DNA from: Pseudomonas fluorescens
Lineage (GTDB): Bacteria; Pseudomonadota; Gammaproteobacteria; Pseudomonadales; Pseudomonadaceae
Assembly (NCBI RefSeq): GCF_900215245.1
Contig: NZ_LT907842.1
Location: 248,001 to 312,000, forward strand
Length of the DNA stretch: 64,000 nucleotides
Reading direction: 5' to 3'
The translations under genes were made by a program, and so were the position numbers. How positions within the stretch are numbered: the first letter of the stretch is position 1; each line of letters begins with the position of its first letter. This document shows, piece by piece, positions 54,781 to 64,000 of this stretch. The notes beneath the pieces are model-generated. The model ran no database searches. It had not been told where the DNA came from and was given only the letters and a program-made list of their open reading frames with translations.

Positions 54781-56817
54781 TTAAAGGGCGTTAATCAGTG
54801 TGCTGAAGGTTTCTTGCGCAGCCTTGATGATCTGCGACGATGCGGTGTAGTACTGCTGGAACTTGATCATGTCGCCCGCTTCCTCATCCAGGTTGACCTG
54901 GGACACCGAGTTGCTGGCCGCCTTGTTCGCCGCCAGCAAGGCGCCGGTGGCGGTGCTGTCGGTGTTGGCCTGGGCTGCCTTGGAGCCCACTTGCGACACC
55001 AGCCGGCTATTGGCACTGACCAGGCTCACGCCTGCGTTGCCATCCACCGCGCCGACCGTCGCTTTAGTCTGCAACCCCAACAATTGCTGGGCGTTGCGGC
55101 CATCGGAGGTCGCGCCGCTATTGAACGAAAAGGTCGTGCTGTCGCCATTGGCGGGCGCACCGGACACCGTGGTATCAAAGCTGAAACTCTTGCCTGGAAT
55201 CAACGTGCCAGTCGCATCGCGCATCGGCACATTGACGGTGACCTTGTTGCCCTGCCCCGGGATGATGCTGCCGGTGCCGATTGCGTTGCCCTGGGCGTCG
55301 TTGACCGTGTAGGACTGGGTGCCGTCTGCCGCAGGCTTGCCGAACACCATCTTCACCGGCATTGAGTTTTCAATCCCGGCACGCAATTGCGCAGTGGCGG
55401 CGCCGCCGTTGATATCAATCGGCACGGTCAAGGTCGGTTGCGTAAACGCGCCGGTGCCGGTGTTGGTTTTGCTGGCATTTCCCGCCAACGGCGCAGCGAA
55501 TGCAAGTTTGTTCGGGTCTTTGAGATCGACACCAATGTTGCTCGCCCCCGTGGCGGTCGGGCTGACCTTGAAGCTGTCACCGGCAGCGACCGGCCCCTTG
55601 CCATTCAAGGCCAGGGTGAACCCGTCGATCACCGGCGGCGGCGTGGTGGTGGTGTCGAACGAGCCCATGGCTTTGCCATCGGAACGCACCACGTTGTACT
55701 GGTTGCCGCTGGTAAAGGTGACTTTGTAGTCGAAGGTCGACAGCTTGCTGCTGTCGGCAATTGTCACGTTCAGGTTGCCGGAGCCTGCGCTGTTGCCCGA
55801 GGCGGCCTGGCTACGCTGAGCAATCGCTGCGGCACTGTTGATGTCGCTGAACAGCGAAGAACCGAAATCGCTATTGAGGTCCAAACCCTGACCCAACTGG
55901 CTGTTGACGCTGTCCGCCGTGGCGATGGCAATGCGGCCCAGGTCGTTGATGGCCGGCATCAGCGCATCACTGCGGTAACGCAACAAGCCGCCAATGCTGC
56001 CGCCGGAAACCACATTACCGATGTCCATGGGTGTGTCGCCCATGTTCAGCTGGATAGTGTACTGGCTGTTGTCGGTCTTGCTGGGCACGGCTGAAATCGT
56101 GTTGGCGACATTACCCTCGACGAGCGACTGACCGGTGCCGGTGGTGATGCTGACCTGGCCGTTCTTCTCGGTGGCCGTGACACCAATCAGTTCGTTGAGC
56201 GAACGTACCGCCTCGTTACGCGCATCCAGCAGATTGGCCGGCGCGGTGGTCGAGGTGCCCTGGGCCTGGGAAATCTGCCCGTTCAGCGACGCAATCGACG
56301 ACGTCAGCTTGTTGACCTGATCGCTCATGGTGGTCAACTGGGCGTTGATGCCTTCTTTCTGCTGAGTCAATTGCGTGGAAATCGCGTTGAAACGGTTGCT
56401 CAAGGTCTGAGCGCTGGTCACCAGCAGTTGGCGTGCGGACACATCGCTGGGGTTTGCCGCGGCAGTCTGCAGGGAGGCAAAAAACGCGCTGAGCACCGCA
56501 GACATGCCGGTGGACTTGTCCGACAGGGTCTTGTCAATCGCAGCGGCCTGGCCTGCATAGGCAGTGGCATCGCTATTGAGCGCCGTGCTGCTCTGATAGG
56601 CGGCGCCCAAAAAATCGTTATAAATGCGGCGCACATCCGCCAGCGTGGTGCCGCTGCCGATAAACACACCGCCATAGGGGTTGCTGGCATTGGCGTTCTG
56701 AGTGGTCTGCTGACGCGAGTATCCCGGGGTGTTGACGTTGGCAATGTTGTTACTCAAGACCGACAGCGATCCTTGAGCGGCGTTGAGCCCTGACATCCCG
56801 ATACTGAGCAAACTCAT
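54781..56817 (-). CDS. flgK: hook-filament junction protein FlgK
   Basis: The 678-aa protein begins LLSIGMSGLNAAQGSLSVLSNNIANVNTPGYSRQ, in consecutive segments the axial-protein signature, and ends MIKFQQYYTASSQIIKAAQETFSTLINAL in parts. The middle is a variable domain. It is the first junction protein, 10 bases downstream of flgJ. Confidence 0.95.
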   Translation of the reverse strand: MSLLSIGMSGLNAAQGSLSVLSNNIANVNTPGYSRQQTTQNANASNPYGGVFIGSGTTLADVRRIYNDFLGAAYQSSTALNSDATAYAGQAAAIDKTLSDKSTGMSAVLSAFFASLQTAAANPSDVSARQLLVTSAQTLSNRFNAISTQLTQQKEGINAQLTTMSDQVNKLTSSIASLNGQISQAQGTSTTAPANLLDARNEAVRSLNELIGVTATEKNGQVSITTGTGQSLVEGNVANTISAVPSKTDNSQYTIQLNMGDTPMDIGNVVSGGSIGGLLRYRSDALMPAINDLGRIAIATADSVNSQLGQGLDLNSDFGSSLFSDINSAAAIAQRSQAASGNSAGSGNLNVTIADSSKLSTFDYKVTFTSGNQYNVVRSDGKAMGSFDTTTTPPPVIDGFTLALNGKGPVAAGDSFKVSPTATGASNIGVDLKDPNKLAFAAPLAGNASKTNTGTGAFTQPTLTVPIDINGGAATAQLRAGIENSMPVKMVFGKPAADGTQSYTVNDAQGNAIGTGSIIPGQGNKVTVNVPMRDATGTLIPGKSFSFDTTVSGAPANGDSTTFSFNSGATSDGRNAQQLLGLQTKATVGAVDGNAGVSLVSANSRLVSQVGSKAAQANTDSTATGALLAANKAASNSVSQVNLDEEAGDMIKFQQYYTASSQIIKAAQETFSTLINAL

Positions 56818-56827
56818 GATTCAGACC

Positions 56828-58087
56828 TTATAAATGTGTGGTAGCGCCAGCGGCTGCGTAATTCTGGTAACTGTTCATCGTTTTGGCGATCTGCGAAATC
56901 TTGCTGGCGTAAGCCGGGTCGGTTGCATAACCGGCTTTCTGCAACTCGCGTACAAACTGCTCCGGGTTGTCGGCTGATTTCACAACTTCTTTATAGCGAT
57001 CATTGCTTTGCAGCAGTGTCACCAGGTCATGGAAGCTGTCCTGGTAAGAGTTATAGGAACGGAAATGCGCCGTCTCCTTGACCATCGCCCCATCGCGAAA
57101 CTCACTGGTGATTGCGCGGGCCTGGGCACCCTGCCAACTCTGCCCGGCCTTGATACCGAACAGGTTGTGGCTGCTGCTGCCGTCTTCGGCGCGCATCACC
57201 GACTTACCCCAACCGGTTTCCAGTGCGGCCTGGGCCACCAGGTACTTCGGATCAACACCGATACGCGCGGCGGCCGCCTTGGCCATCGGCAGCATGGTCG
57301 CGACAAATTCATCCTGCGAGCTGAAGGCCTTCTTCGCCGGTGCCAAGGGTGGCTGGGCAACAGCGCGCCCATAAACTTGCATGCGCCCGCTCGGTACGGC
57401 AAAGCTGCGCGCCGAGCTGTTGATCACCGTGTCGGCGGCGACACTGTTACGCAGTGGCGCGCTTGCCGGGGTGGTAGTAGCGGCAGCGTTTGGCACGATG
57501 CCAACGAGCAGGCGATCCGTCAGCTTGCTTGGCAAGGAGATACGGCGCTGGTTCATCAGCGCCACGTCGTTGGCATGGCTGTTGGTGCCTTCAGGCACCG
57601 CCACCCGGAACGCCCACAGAGGCCGCTGCCCGTTGGAGCGACCCAGCGGCCCATTCGCCTGGGTACCCGCCGCGATTTCCGTCGGCACGTCCACTTTCTT
57701 GACCGGCTCGGCAGCCGCCGGGCCCTGCAAGGTAGCGGCCTGGGCATCCACCGGTTTGTTCTTCTGCATCTGCCGCATCAGCACGTCGGCCAAGCCGATA
57801 CCGCCGCCTTCGCGGGACATCGAGACCGCCAGCTGCTGGTCGTACATTTCTTGATATTGCTTGGCCGCCGGGGTGTTCAGCGGGTTGTCCTTGCCCAGGG
57901 CCTCGGTCGCCGAGCGCATGGACTTGAGCATCTCGCTCAAGAACAACGACTCGAACTCCTGCGCCACTTTGCGCATGTTGCCATCGCTGTTCTTGTCGGC
58001 ACCGACCTTGAGCTGGTTAAGCCGGTTCAAGTCGGAGTAAGACCCCGAGTCCGCCGTGCTGCTGATCCCACTCTTGCGCATGTCCAT
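56828..58087 (-). CDS. flgJ: rod-capping muramidase FlgJ
   Basis: The 419-aa protein has an N-terminal rod-cap domain (FESLFLSEMLKSMRSATEALG, QEMYDQQLAVSMSREGG) and a C-terminal glucosaminidase domain (about 270-415; LVAQAALETGWGKSVM with the catalytic Glu, NLFGIKAG), joined by a variable linker. It opens peptidoglycan for the rod. It follows flgI after 10 bases. Confidence 0.95.
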   Translation of the reverse strand: MDMRKSGISSTADSGSYSDLNRLNQLKVGADKNSDGNMRKVAQEFESLFLSEMLKSMRSATEALGKDNPLNTPAAKQYQEMYDQQLAVSMSREGGGIGLADVLMRQMQKNKPVDAQAATLQGPAAAEPVKKVDVPTEIAAGTQANGPLGRSNGQRPLWAFRVAVPEGTNSHANDVALMNQRRISLPSKLTDRLLVGIVPNAAATTTPASAPLRNSVAADTVINSSARSFAVPSGRMQVYGRAVAQPPLAPAKKAFSSQDEFVATMLPMAKAAAARIGVDPKYLVAQAALETGWGKSVMRAEDGSSSHNLFGIKAGQSWQGAQARAITSEFRDGAMVKETAHFRSYNSYQDSFHDLVTLLQSNDRYKEVVKSADNPEQFVRELQKAGYATDPAYASKISQIAKTMNSYQNYAAAGATTHL

Positions 58088-58097
58088 GGCGATGGCC

Positions 58098-59213
58098 TCA
58101 GATCACAATCAGGTCGGCTTGCAAAGCGCCGGCCTGTTTCAAAGCTTCGAGGATCGCCATCAAGTCGCCTGGGGCCGCGCCCACCTGGTTCACTGCGCGG
58201 ACAATCTCGTCCAGGGTGGTGCCGGGGCCGAACTTGAACATCGGCTTGGCTTCTTGCTGAGCGTTGACCCGCGAGCGGGGCACCACCGCCGTCTGGCCAT
58301 TGGACAATGGCCCAGGCTGGCTGACGATGGGGTCTTCGGTGATGGTCACGGTCAGGCTGCCATGGGTCACCGCCGCCGGCGACACTTTGACGTTCTGGCC
58401 GATCACGATGGTGCCGGTACGCGAGTTGATGATGACCTTGGCCACCGCCTGGCCCGGGTCGACCTCAAGGTTTTCCAGGATCGACAAGTAATCGACACGC
58501 TGGCTTGGGTCCAACGGTGCGGTCACACGGATCGAGCCGCCATCGATAGCCTGCGCCACGCCTGGGCCGAGCATGTCGTTGATCTTGTCGACCACGCGCT
58601 TGGCAGTGGTGAAGTCGGAACGGTTGAGGTTCAACGTCAGGCTATTGCCCTGGTTGAAACCGCTGGGCACGGTGCGTTCCACCATGGCACCACCAGGAAT
58701 CCGTCCGGCAGACGGCACGTTCACGGTAATTTTCGAGCCGTCACGGCCCTCGGCATCAAACCCGCCCACCACCAGGTTGCCCTGGGCGATGGCATAGACG
58801 TTACCGTCGATACCCTTGAGCGGCGTCATCAACAGCGTGCCGCCGCGCAGGCTTTTCGAGTTACCGATCGACGATACGGTGATGTCCACCACCTGGCCCG
58901 GCTTGGCGAACGCCGGCAAGTCAGCACTGATGGACACGGCGGCGACGTTTTTCAGCTGCACGTTGCCTGAGCCCGCCGGCACCTTGATGCCGAACTGCGA
59001 CAGCATGTTGTTGAAGGTCTGCAGGGTGAACGGGGTCTGGGTGGTCTGGTCACCCGTGCCATTGAGCCCTACCACCAGGCCGTAACCGATCAACTGGTTG
59101 GAACGCACGCCGGAAATGCTCGCGATGTCCTTGAGGCGTTCGGCCTGGGCGACAGCGCTTAAGGAAAGCAGGAGTGCCGCCGCCATCAGCTGTTTGAATT
59201 TCAAAGTGGTCAC
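58098..59213 (-). CDS. flgI: flagellar P-ring protein FlgI
   Basis: The 371-aa periplasmic protein has a signal peptide ([16 protein letters not shown]) followed by [33 protein letters not shown] in parts, and the C-terminal [12 protein letters not shown]. It forms the peptidoglycan-layer bushing. The start is a GTG at 59213, directly after the flgH stop. Confidence 0.96.
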   Translation of the reverse strand: MTTLKFKQLMAAALLLSLSAVAQAERLKDIASISGVRSNQLIGYGLVVGLNGTGDQTTQTPFTLQTFNNMLSQFGIKVPAGSGNVQLKNVAAVSISADLPAFAKPGQVVDITVSSIGNSKSLRGGTLLMTPLKGIDGNVYAIAQGNLVVGGFDAEGRDGSKITVNVPSAGRIPGGAMVERTVPSGFNQGNSLTLNLNRSDFTTAKRVVDKINDMLGPGVAQAIDGGSIRVTAPLDPSQRVDYLSILENLEVDPGQAVAKVIINSRTGTIVIGQNVKVSPAAVTHGSLTVTITEDPIVSQPGPLSNGQTAVVPRSRVNAQQEAKPMFKFGPGTTLDEIVRAVNQVGAAPGDLMAILEALKQAGALQADLIVI

Positions 59214-59909
59214 CTAGAAAGGGAACAGCGGGCTAAGGAAGAAACGGTCGAACCAGCCCGGCTGACTGGCATCAGCAAACGAACCTGTACCCGAGTAGGT
59301 AATGCGTGCATCGGCAATGCGTGTCGACGGCACGGTGTTGTCAGTGGCAATGTCATCGGCCCGCACCATCCCGGCAATACGCACCAACTCATCACCGGTA
59401 TTGAGGGTCATCCACTTCTCGCCACGGATGGCGATAATACCGTTGGGTAACACATCCGCGACGGTCACGGTGATCGAACCGGTGAGGCTGTTACCCTGCC
59501 CTGCCGCGCTCTTGCCATTGGTGGCGCGGTCGCCGCTGTAGCCGGCACTCAAGCTCAGGTCACCACTGCCCAACGGGTTATTGGTATTGGGGACGGCACC
59601 GAACAACGAGGTCAGGCCAATGCCCGTCTTGCTGGTCTTGCCCACCTGCGAGTTGGCGTTTTTGCTGGCTTGGGTTTTCTCGTTCAGGGTGATGGTGATG
59701 ATGTCACCCACGCGGAACGCCTTGCGGTCGCTGTACAGGTTCTGTTCGAAACCGGCCTGGTAGATCGAGCCATTGTTGGCCGCCGCAGGCAACGGCGTGC
59801 GCGGCAGCACCGGCGCGTAGTACGGGTCATTGGGTTTTGGCGTCGGGGCGACACAGCCCGCGAGCACGGCGATCCCACTCAATGCCAGAACAGAAACATA
59901 GCGATTCAT
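59214..59909 (-). CDS. flgH: flagellar L-ring lipoprotein FlgH
   Basis: The 231-aa lipoprotein has a signal with lipobox VLAGC (Cys about 19) and FlgH motifs [21 protein letters not shown] and [23 protein letters not shown] in parts. It forms the outer-membrane ring. The ATG at 59909 starts the signal peptide; the upstream 15-codon extension is rejected. Confidence 0.96.
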   Translation of the reverse strand: MNRYVSVLALSGIAVLAGCVAPTPKPNDPYYAPVLPRTPLPAAANNGSIYQAGFEQNLYSDRKAFRVGDIITITLNEKTQASKNANSQVGKTSKTGIGLTSLFGAVPNTNNPLGSGDLSLSAGYSGDRATNGKSAAGQGNSLTGSITVTVADVLPNGIIAIRGEKWMTLNTGDELVRIAGMVRADDIATDNTVPSTRIADARITYSGTGSFADASQPGWFDRFFLSPLFPF

Positions 59910-59962
59910 GACCCTTACCTCACGGTGTTGCAGGCGCCGTCGAAGGCGCCCCATAGACTTGA

Positions 59963-60748
59963 TTACAGATTCTGCGTTACGAACGAAAGCATCTGGTCGG
60001 CGGTGGAAATCACCTTGGAGTTCATCTCGTAGGCGCGCTGGGTGGTGATCATGTTGACCATCTCCTCAACCGTGCTGACGTTGGAGGTTTCCAGGGTGCT
60101 TTGCAGGGTGGTCCCGAAACCGTTCAGGCCAGGGGTGCCGATTTGCGGCGCGCCACTGGAAGCGGTCTCCAGGAACAGGTTGTTACCGATGGCTTGCAGG
60201 CCGGCCGGGTTGATGAAGTCGGCGGTTTGCAGGTTGCCGATCACTTGCGAAGCCGGGTTGCCGGCCACGGTGATCGATACGGTGCCGTCGTTGCCGACGG
60301 TGAAGGTTTGGGCGTTGGCGGGCACGACGATTGCCGGCTCCAAGGCAAAGCCGTTGGCGGTCACGACCTGGCCATTGGCGTCCAGGTGGAACGTGCCGTC
60401 ACGGGTGTAGGTGGTGGTGCCGTCCGGTTGCAGGATCTGGAAGAAACCTTTGCCGTTGATGGCCATGTCCAGCGGCTGCCCGGTTTGCTGCAGGTTACCG
60501 GCAGTGAAGTTCTTCTGGGTGCCAACGATTTGCACACCGGTACCCAGTTGCAGGCCCGACGGCAGCTCGCTGTCCTGAGTCGACTGGGCGCCTGGCTGGC
60601 GCTTGATCTGATAGAGCAAGTCCTGGAACTCGGCGCGGTCACGTTTGAAGCCCGTGGTCGATACGTTCGCCAAGTTGTTGGAAATGGTCGTCAGGTTGGT
60701 GTCCTGGGCGGACAAACCTGTTTTGGCAACCCATAGAGCCGGAAGCAT
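59963..60748 (-). CDS. flgG: distal rod protein FlgG
   Basis: The 261-aa rod protein begins [31 protein letters not shown] (in parts) and ends [31 protein letters not shown] (in parts), the classical axial N- and C-terminal helices. Length equals the family norm. Confidence 0.97.
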   Translation of the reverse strand: MLPALWVAKTGLSAQDTNLTTISNNLANVSTTGFKRDRAEFQDLLYQIKRQPGAQSTQDSELPSGLQLGTGVQIVGTQKNFTAGNLQQTGQPLDMAINGKGFFQILQPDGTTTYTRDGTFHLDANGQVVTANGFALEPAIVVPANAQTFTVGNDGTVSITVAGNPASQVIGNLQTADFINPAGLQAIGNNLFLETASSGAPQIGTPGLNGFGTTLQSTLETSNVSTVEEMVNMITTQRAYEMNSKVISTADQMLSFVTQNL

Positions 60749-60817
60749 GCTGTTCTCCTTCGTGCGCCTGTTTGTTGGCGCTGCGCTGCAAAATTAGTGT
60801 TCAGTCAGGGACGGCTA

Positions 60818-61558
60818 TCAGCTCATCGCCAATACGCGGGTCATGGCCTGGTCGTCTTCTTTGGCGCTGTTCATCATCTTGATGTGCAGCTCGAACTGCT
60901 TGGAAAGCGACAGCACAGCGGTCATTTCTTCAACGGCATTGACGTTGCTCGCCTGCAGGAAGCCCGAGGTCAACTTCACGTTCGCGTCGGCCTGGGCCGG
61001 CTGGCCATCCTTAGTGTGGATGGTGCCGTCCAGACCTTTGGTCATGTTCTTGAGGTCCGGCTGGACCAGCTTGATGCGGTCCACTTCAGCCATCACCCGT
61101 GGGCCTTCGCCCATGGCGCGGATGCTGATGGTGCCGTCGGCACCCACTTCGATTTTTTGCTGGGGCGGCACCGCAATCGGGCCACCGTTGCCCATGATCG
61201 GCATGCCGTTACCGGCACGCAGCACGCCCAACGCATCGACGTTCATGCTGGCGCTGCGTACGTAGGCTTCGCTGCCATCCGGGGTTTGCACGGCCATCCA
61301 GCCATTGCCGTTAACCGCCACATCGAGGTCACGACCGGTTTCGATCATCGCGCCCGGGGAGAAATCGGTGGCCGGCCGTTCGGTCATCGCAAACGCACGC
61401 GCCGGAAAGCTGTCACCAAACACCGGCATCGAACGCGCCTGCTCAAGGTCACGCTGGAAACCGTTGGTGGAGATGTTCGCCAGATTGTTGGCATGGGCCT
61501 TCTGCGCCAGTGCATTCTGGCTGGCGCCGGTCATTGCCACATAAAGGTACTTGTCCAC
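60818..61558 (-). CDS. flgF: proximal rod protein FlgF
   Basis: The 246-aa rod protein (MDKYLYVAMTGASQNALAQKAHANNLANISTNGF in parts; C-terminal NVNAVEEMTAVLSLSKQFELHIKMM) is the first gene of flgFGHIJKL. It starts with GTG at 61558 with AGAGGA 6 nt upstream. flgBCDE are not in the window, although they often lie directly upstream of flgF in Pseudomonas; here phhR comes next. Confidence 0.95.
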   Translation of the reverse strand: MDKYLYVAMTGASQNALAQKAHANNLANISTNGFQRDLEQARSMPVFGDSFPARAFAMTERPATDFSPGAMIETGRDLDVAVNGNGWMAVQTPDGSEAYVRSASMNVDALGVLRAGNGMPIMGNGGPIAVPPQQKIEVGADGTISIRAMGEGPRVMAEVDRIKLVQPDLKNMTKGLDGTIHTKDGQPAQADANVKLTSGFLQASNVNAVEEMTAVLSLSKQFELHIKMMNSAKEDDQAMTRVLAMS

Positions 61559-61614
61559 GCTCTATCCTCTTTCTGACGGACGCTTGCCGCCCACCGTTGT
61601 ACTGATGAGGCTTA

Positions 61615-61630
61615 AGCAATTTGCGAACCA
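61615..61630 (-). promoter_or_regulatory. candidate sigma-54 promoter of flgFGHIJKL
   Basis: Minus strand TGGTTCGCAAATTGCT keeps GG-N10-GC and a perfect TTGCT -12; the -24 hexamer matches 4/6. It lies 57 bases before flgF. Confidence 0.65.
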
Positions 61631-61772
61631 ACTTTCAAAAAGACAGGAAAGTCCAGGCAGCGCGGGGGTTTGCGGGCAGGCAGGAGGATTTCAAGGCCTG
61701 GAGAGAGTCGAAAAAACGGCGGACTACTGCCGCCTGCGGCAAGCACAGGCCTTGAAGATGACAAATAACAAA

Positions 61773-61799
61773 TGCGGGAGCTGGCTTGCCTGCTCCCAC
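61773..61799. repeat. single REP-like hairpin downstream of phhR
   Basis: GCGGGAGCTGGCTTGCCTGCTCCC forms a short palindrome resembling one arm of the REP pairs elsewhere in the window. It lies 29 bases after the phhR stop, where it could shield the transcript end. Confidence 0.7.
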
Positions 61800-61827
61800 A
61801 GTTTTAAACCGTGTTTAGCCTGGTGCC

Positions 61828-63390
61828 TTATTTATCGCCCTTAAGAATGCCGTAATCACGCAATTTATTGGCGATGGTGGTGTGGGACACACCGAGGCGC
61901 TTGCCTAACTGACGGCTGCTCGGGTGCTCGGCATACAAGGCTTCCAGTACTGCTTTTTCGAAACGCCCGACGATGTTGTCCAACCCGCCCTCCAACGAAA
62001 AATCGCCAAGCGGCTGACGCACCCCGTAATCCGGCAAGCGAATATGCTCCGCCTTGACCGTGCCGCCCTCGCACAACGACACCGCCTGAAACAGCACGTT
62101 TTCCAACTGCCGCACATTACCCGGCCAATGGTAATGACTGAGTCGATCCATGGCCGCCGGTGCCAACTTGGGCAGTGGGCAACCAATCTGCCGGCTGGCT
62201 TGATCGAGAAAATGCTCAACCAGCGGCGCCAAACCATCCAGGCATTCACGCAAGGGTGGGATGTGCAACGACAGCACATTCAGGCGGTGATACAGGTCTT
62301 GGCGAAACTCACCCCGGGCGCACAGTTCGGACAAATCGACCTGAGTGGCGCAGATCACGCGCACATCCAGATAGACCTCCTCGTCGCTGCCCACTCGGCG
62401 AAAGCAACCGTCCTGCAGAAAACGCAGCAACTTCACCTGCAACCTCGCGCTCATTTCCCCCACGCCATCGAGAAACAACGTACCGCCCGCCGTGAGTTCC
62501 AGCAGCCCGAGCTTGCCTTCCGCACGGGCGCCTTCGAACGCGCCGGGGCCATAACCAAACAGCTCGGTCTCCGCCATGGACTCTGGCAGCCCGGCGCAGT
62601 TGAGTGCCATCAACGGCGATTGCCCACGTGGGCTGGCCAGGTGGCAGGCGCGCGCCAGCAACTCTTTGCCAGTGCCGGTTTCGCCTTCTATTAATAGCGG
62701 CGCATCCAAGGGCGCCATGCGCCGTGCCTCACGAACCACCGCCGCCATGACCTTGGAGCTCTGGAAAATACTGTCGAAACCGCGCAGCTCCTGCTTGCGC
62801 ACATTGTAGATACGCTCCCCCACCCGGTCAGCGCGGTGCAGGGTCAGCACCGCGCCGGCCATGGCTTCACTGTCATCGTGCTCGGAAGATTGCAGCGGCG
62901 CGATGTCCGCCAGGAATACGTCGCCCTTGACCTTGACCCGCAAGCCGTTGATCCGCGACTTGCTCGCGCGCACCAGCTCCGGCAGGTCGAAGTCCTCGGC
63001 ATAACGCGACAATGGAATCCCCGGCACCTCGTCGACCCGCACCCCGAGCAACTGCGCCGCCGCACGGTTGGCGGCGACGATGGAGCCGCCCATGTCGATG
63101 GACAGCACCGGAAACTCCAGCGCACCGAGCAACGCGTTGAGCTCCATATGCCGACGCTCGCTGGGCATCAGCCCTACCCGTTTGACGCCAAAAACCCCGG
63201 CAATCGCTTCGAATTGCGGGCGCAATGCCTGGAACTGCATGTTCACCAAGTTGGGGCAAAACAGGTAAATCGCGTTGCCATGCTCACCGCCCACTTCGCC
63301 TTTGGCGACGTTGACGCCGTACTCCACCAACAGGTTGAGGATGTCCCGCAGGATGCCGATGCGGTTCTGGCAGTGCACTTTGATACGCAT
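61828..63390 (-). CDS. phhR: aromatic amino-acid regulator PhhR (TyrR family)
   Basis: The 520-aa protein has an N-terminal ACT domain (RIKVHCQNRIGILRDILNLLVEYGV in parts), a PAS domain (about 80-190), an AAA+ domain (Walker A EGETGTGKELLARACH) and a C-terminal TyrR-type helix-turn-helix (QLGKRLGVSHTTIANKLRDYG). The sigma-54 contact loop GAFTGA reads GAFEGA and Walker B reads FLDGVG rather than FLDEIG, consistent with TyrR-like action through sigma-70. It responds to Phe/Tyr and should activate the divergent phhA operon. ATG at 63390 begins the ACT domain; the longer open frame is rejected. Confidence 0.93.
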   Translation of the reverse strand: MRIKVHCQNRIGILRDILNLLVEYGVNVAKGEVGGEHGNAIYLFCPNLVNMQFQALRPQFEAIAGVFGVKRVGLMPSERRHMELNALLGALEFPVLSIDMGGSIVAANRAAAQLLGVRVDEVPGIPLSRYAEDFDLPELVRASKSRINGLRVKVKGDVFLADIAPLQSSEHDDSEAMAGAVLTLHRADRVGERIYNVRKQELRGFDSIFQSSKVMAAVVREARRMAPLDAPLLIEGETGTGKELLARACHLASPRGQSPLMALNCAGLPESMAETELFGYGPGAFEGARAEGKLGLLELTAGGTLFLDGVGEMSARLQVKLLRFLQDGCFRRVGSDEEVYLDVRVICATQVDLSELCARGEFRQDLYHRLNVLSLHIPPLRECLDGLAPLVEHFLDQASRQIGCPLPKLAPAAMDRLSHYHWPGNVRQLENVLFQAVSLCEGGTVKAEHIRLPDYGVRQPLGDFSLEGGLDNIVGRFEKAVLEALYAEHPSSRQLGKRLGVSHTTIANKLRDYGILKGDK

Positions 63391-63510
63391 GAAAAGGCCC
63401 GAAAGGTGGGAAGGCGCCGCGTCTTTTTGCCGCTGGGCGCAGATAGTCGTCAAGATTATGTGACAGTGCGTGCACTTTTCACAGCCCAAGACACAGAAGA
63501 CCCGCGGGAT

Positions 63511-63528
63511 CGTAACGAATACTTTACG
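63511..63528. promoter_or_regulatory. TyrR/PhhR-box-like dyad between phhR and phhA
   Basis: CGTAAC-GAATAC-TTTACG resembles the TyrR box TGTAAA-N6-TTTACA, with perfect CGTAA/TTACG arms. It lies 121 bases upstream of each start codon, in the shared 258-base regulatory region. Confidence 0.5.
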
Positions 63529-63648
63529 GAATTCAGTAACTTTTCCTACAGGGTCAGGCCAGAGCCGGATGGAATCCGCCGTCTTCCGCGTTATCAATAG
63601 GGCATACGCCGCACATAACAAGAACGAATGCCTAAGCAGGAGAGCCGT

Positions 63649-64000
63649 ATGAAGCAGACGCAATACGTGGCCCGCGAGCCCGATGCGCAAGGTTTTATCC
63701 ACTACCCGCCAGAAGAACATGCGGTGTGGAACACCCTGATCACTCGCCAGCTGAAAGTCATCGAAGGTCGCGCCTGCCAGGAATACCTGGACGGCATCGA
63801 CAAGCTCGGCCTGCCCCTGGACCGCATTCCGCAACTGGCTGAAATCAACCAAGTGCTGGCCGAAACCACCGGCTGGCAAGTTGCCCGCGTGCCGGCGCTG
63901 ATCCCCTTCCAGACCTTCTTCGAATTGCTCGCCAGCAAACAGTTTCCCGTGGCGACCTTTATTCGTACCCGTGAAGAACTGGACTACCTGCAAGAGCCGG
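63649..64000 (+). CDS. phhA: phenylalanine-4-hydroxylase PhhA (5' part, cut by window end)
   Basis: The visible 117 codons (KQTQYVAREPDAQGF at the start; GIDKLGLPLDRIPQLAEIN; ALIPFQTFFELLASKQFPVA) match the N-terminal half of the tetrahydrobiopterin-dependent Phe hydroxylase, which makes tyrosine. The iron-binding histidines lie beyond the end. AGGAG lies 7 nt before the ATG at 63649; an in-frame ATG at 63628 lacks one. Usually followed by phhB. Confidence 0.93.
   Translation, partial: MKQTQYVAREPDAQGFIHYPPEEHAVWNTLITRQLKVIEGRACQEYLDGIDKLGLPLDRIPQLAEINQVLAETTGWQVARVPALIPFQTFFELLASKQFPVATFIRTREELDYLQEP

Overview
The window is chromosomal DNA of a gamma-proteobacterial Pseudomonas, most likely of the P. 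fluorescens / P. putida lineage. This rests on high-GC coding sequence, fleQ/fleS/fleR and the hsbA-hsbR-hptB module inside a polar-flagellum locus, GTGGGAGC(G)GGCTTGCTCGCGAA-type REP palindromes, an atu-type terpene operon, and phhR/phhA. No tRNA, rRNA, CRISPR, prophage or insertion sequence is visible.

Layout. (1) 1-4 kb, + strand: the end of an acyclic-terpene (citronellol/geraniol) catabolic operon, atuD-atuE-atuF, then a DEDDh exonuclease and ppnP. (2) 5-12 kb, mixed accessory genes: a MOSC protein, cheV with a FliA-type promoter, an unrecognised 149-aa gene, an orphan NarL-type two-component pair, a YegS-like lipid kinase that overlaps it tail to tail, and three small lipoprotein genes, one of them frameshifted. 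(3) 12-61.6 kb, all on the - strand except one small gene: the core polar-flagellum and chemotaxis locus. Read in the direction of transcription it runs flgFGHIJKL, a KAS-III-like gene, fliC-flaG-fliD-fliS-fliT, fleQ, fleSR, fliEFGHIJ-hsbA-hsbR-hptB, fliK, fliLMNOPQR-flhB, (two cold-shock-type genes and an opposing small gene), flhA-flhF-fleN-fliA, cheYZAB-motCD-parA-parP-cheW and a DUF2802 gene. (4) 61.8-64 kb: phhR and the divergent start of phhA.

Regulation readable in the DNA. Six sites with the sigma-54 GG-N10-GC signature (-12 half TTGCT or TTGCA) lie just upstream of flgF, fleS, fliE, fliK, fliL and flhA. FliA-type (TCAAG-N14-GCCGATAA) promoters precede cheV and fliC, with a weaker candidate before fliS. 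A GTCA-N6-TGAC FleQ-type box lies upstream of fleQ itself. This matches the known Pseudomonas hierarchy: FleQ, then sigma-54 class II and FleSR class III genes, then FliA class IV genes, with FleN opposing FleQ and FlhF/FleN setting pole and number.

The most interesting items are the four-copy TDxEFExLLDxLHGKG-like repeat in the CheA linker next to ParA/ParP genes, a degenerate cold-shock paralogue that has lost its RNA-binding motifs, a 19-bp perfect palindrome behind the cheV promoter, a FleQ box placed on a possible fleQ -35 element, and a lipoprotein gene split by one base in a G6 tract. I did not find a wholly new multi-gene system; most of the window is well-known flagellar machinery.
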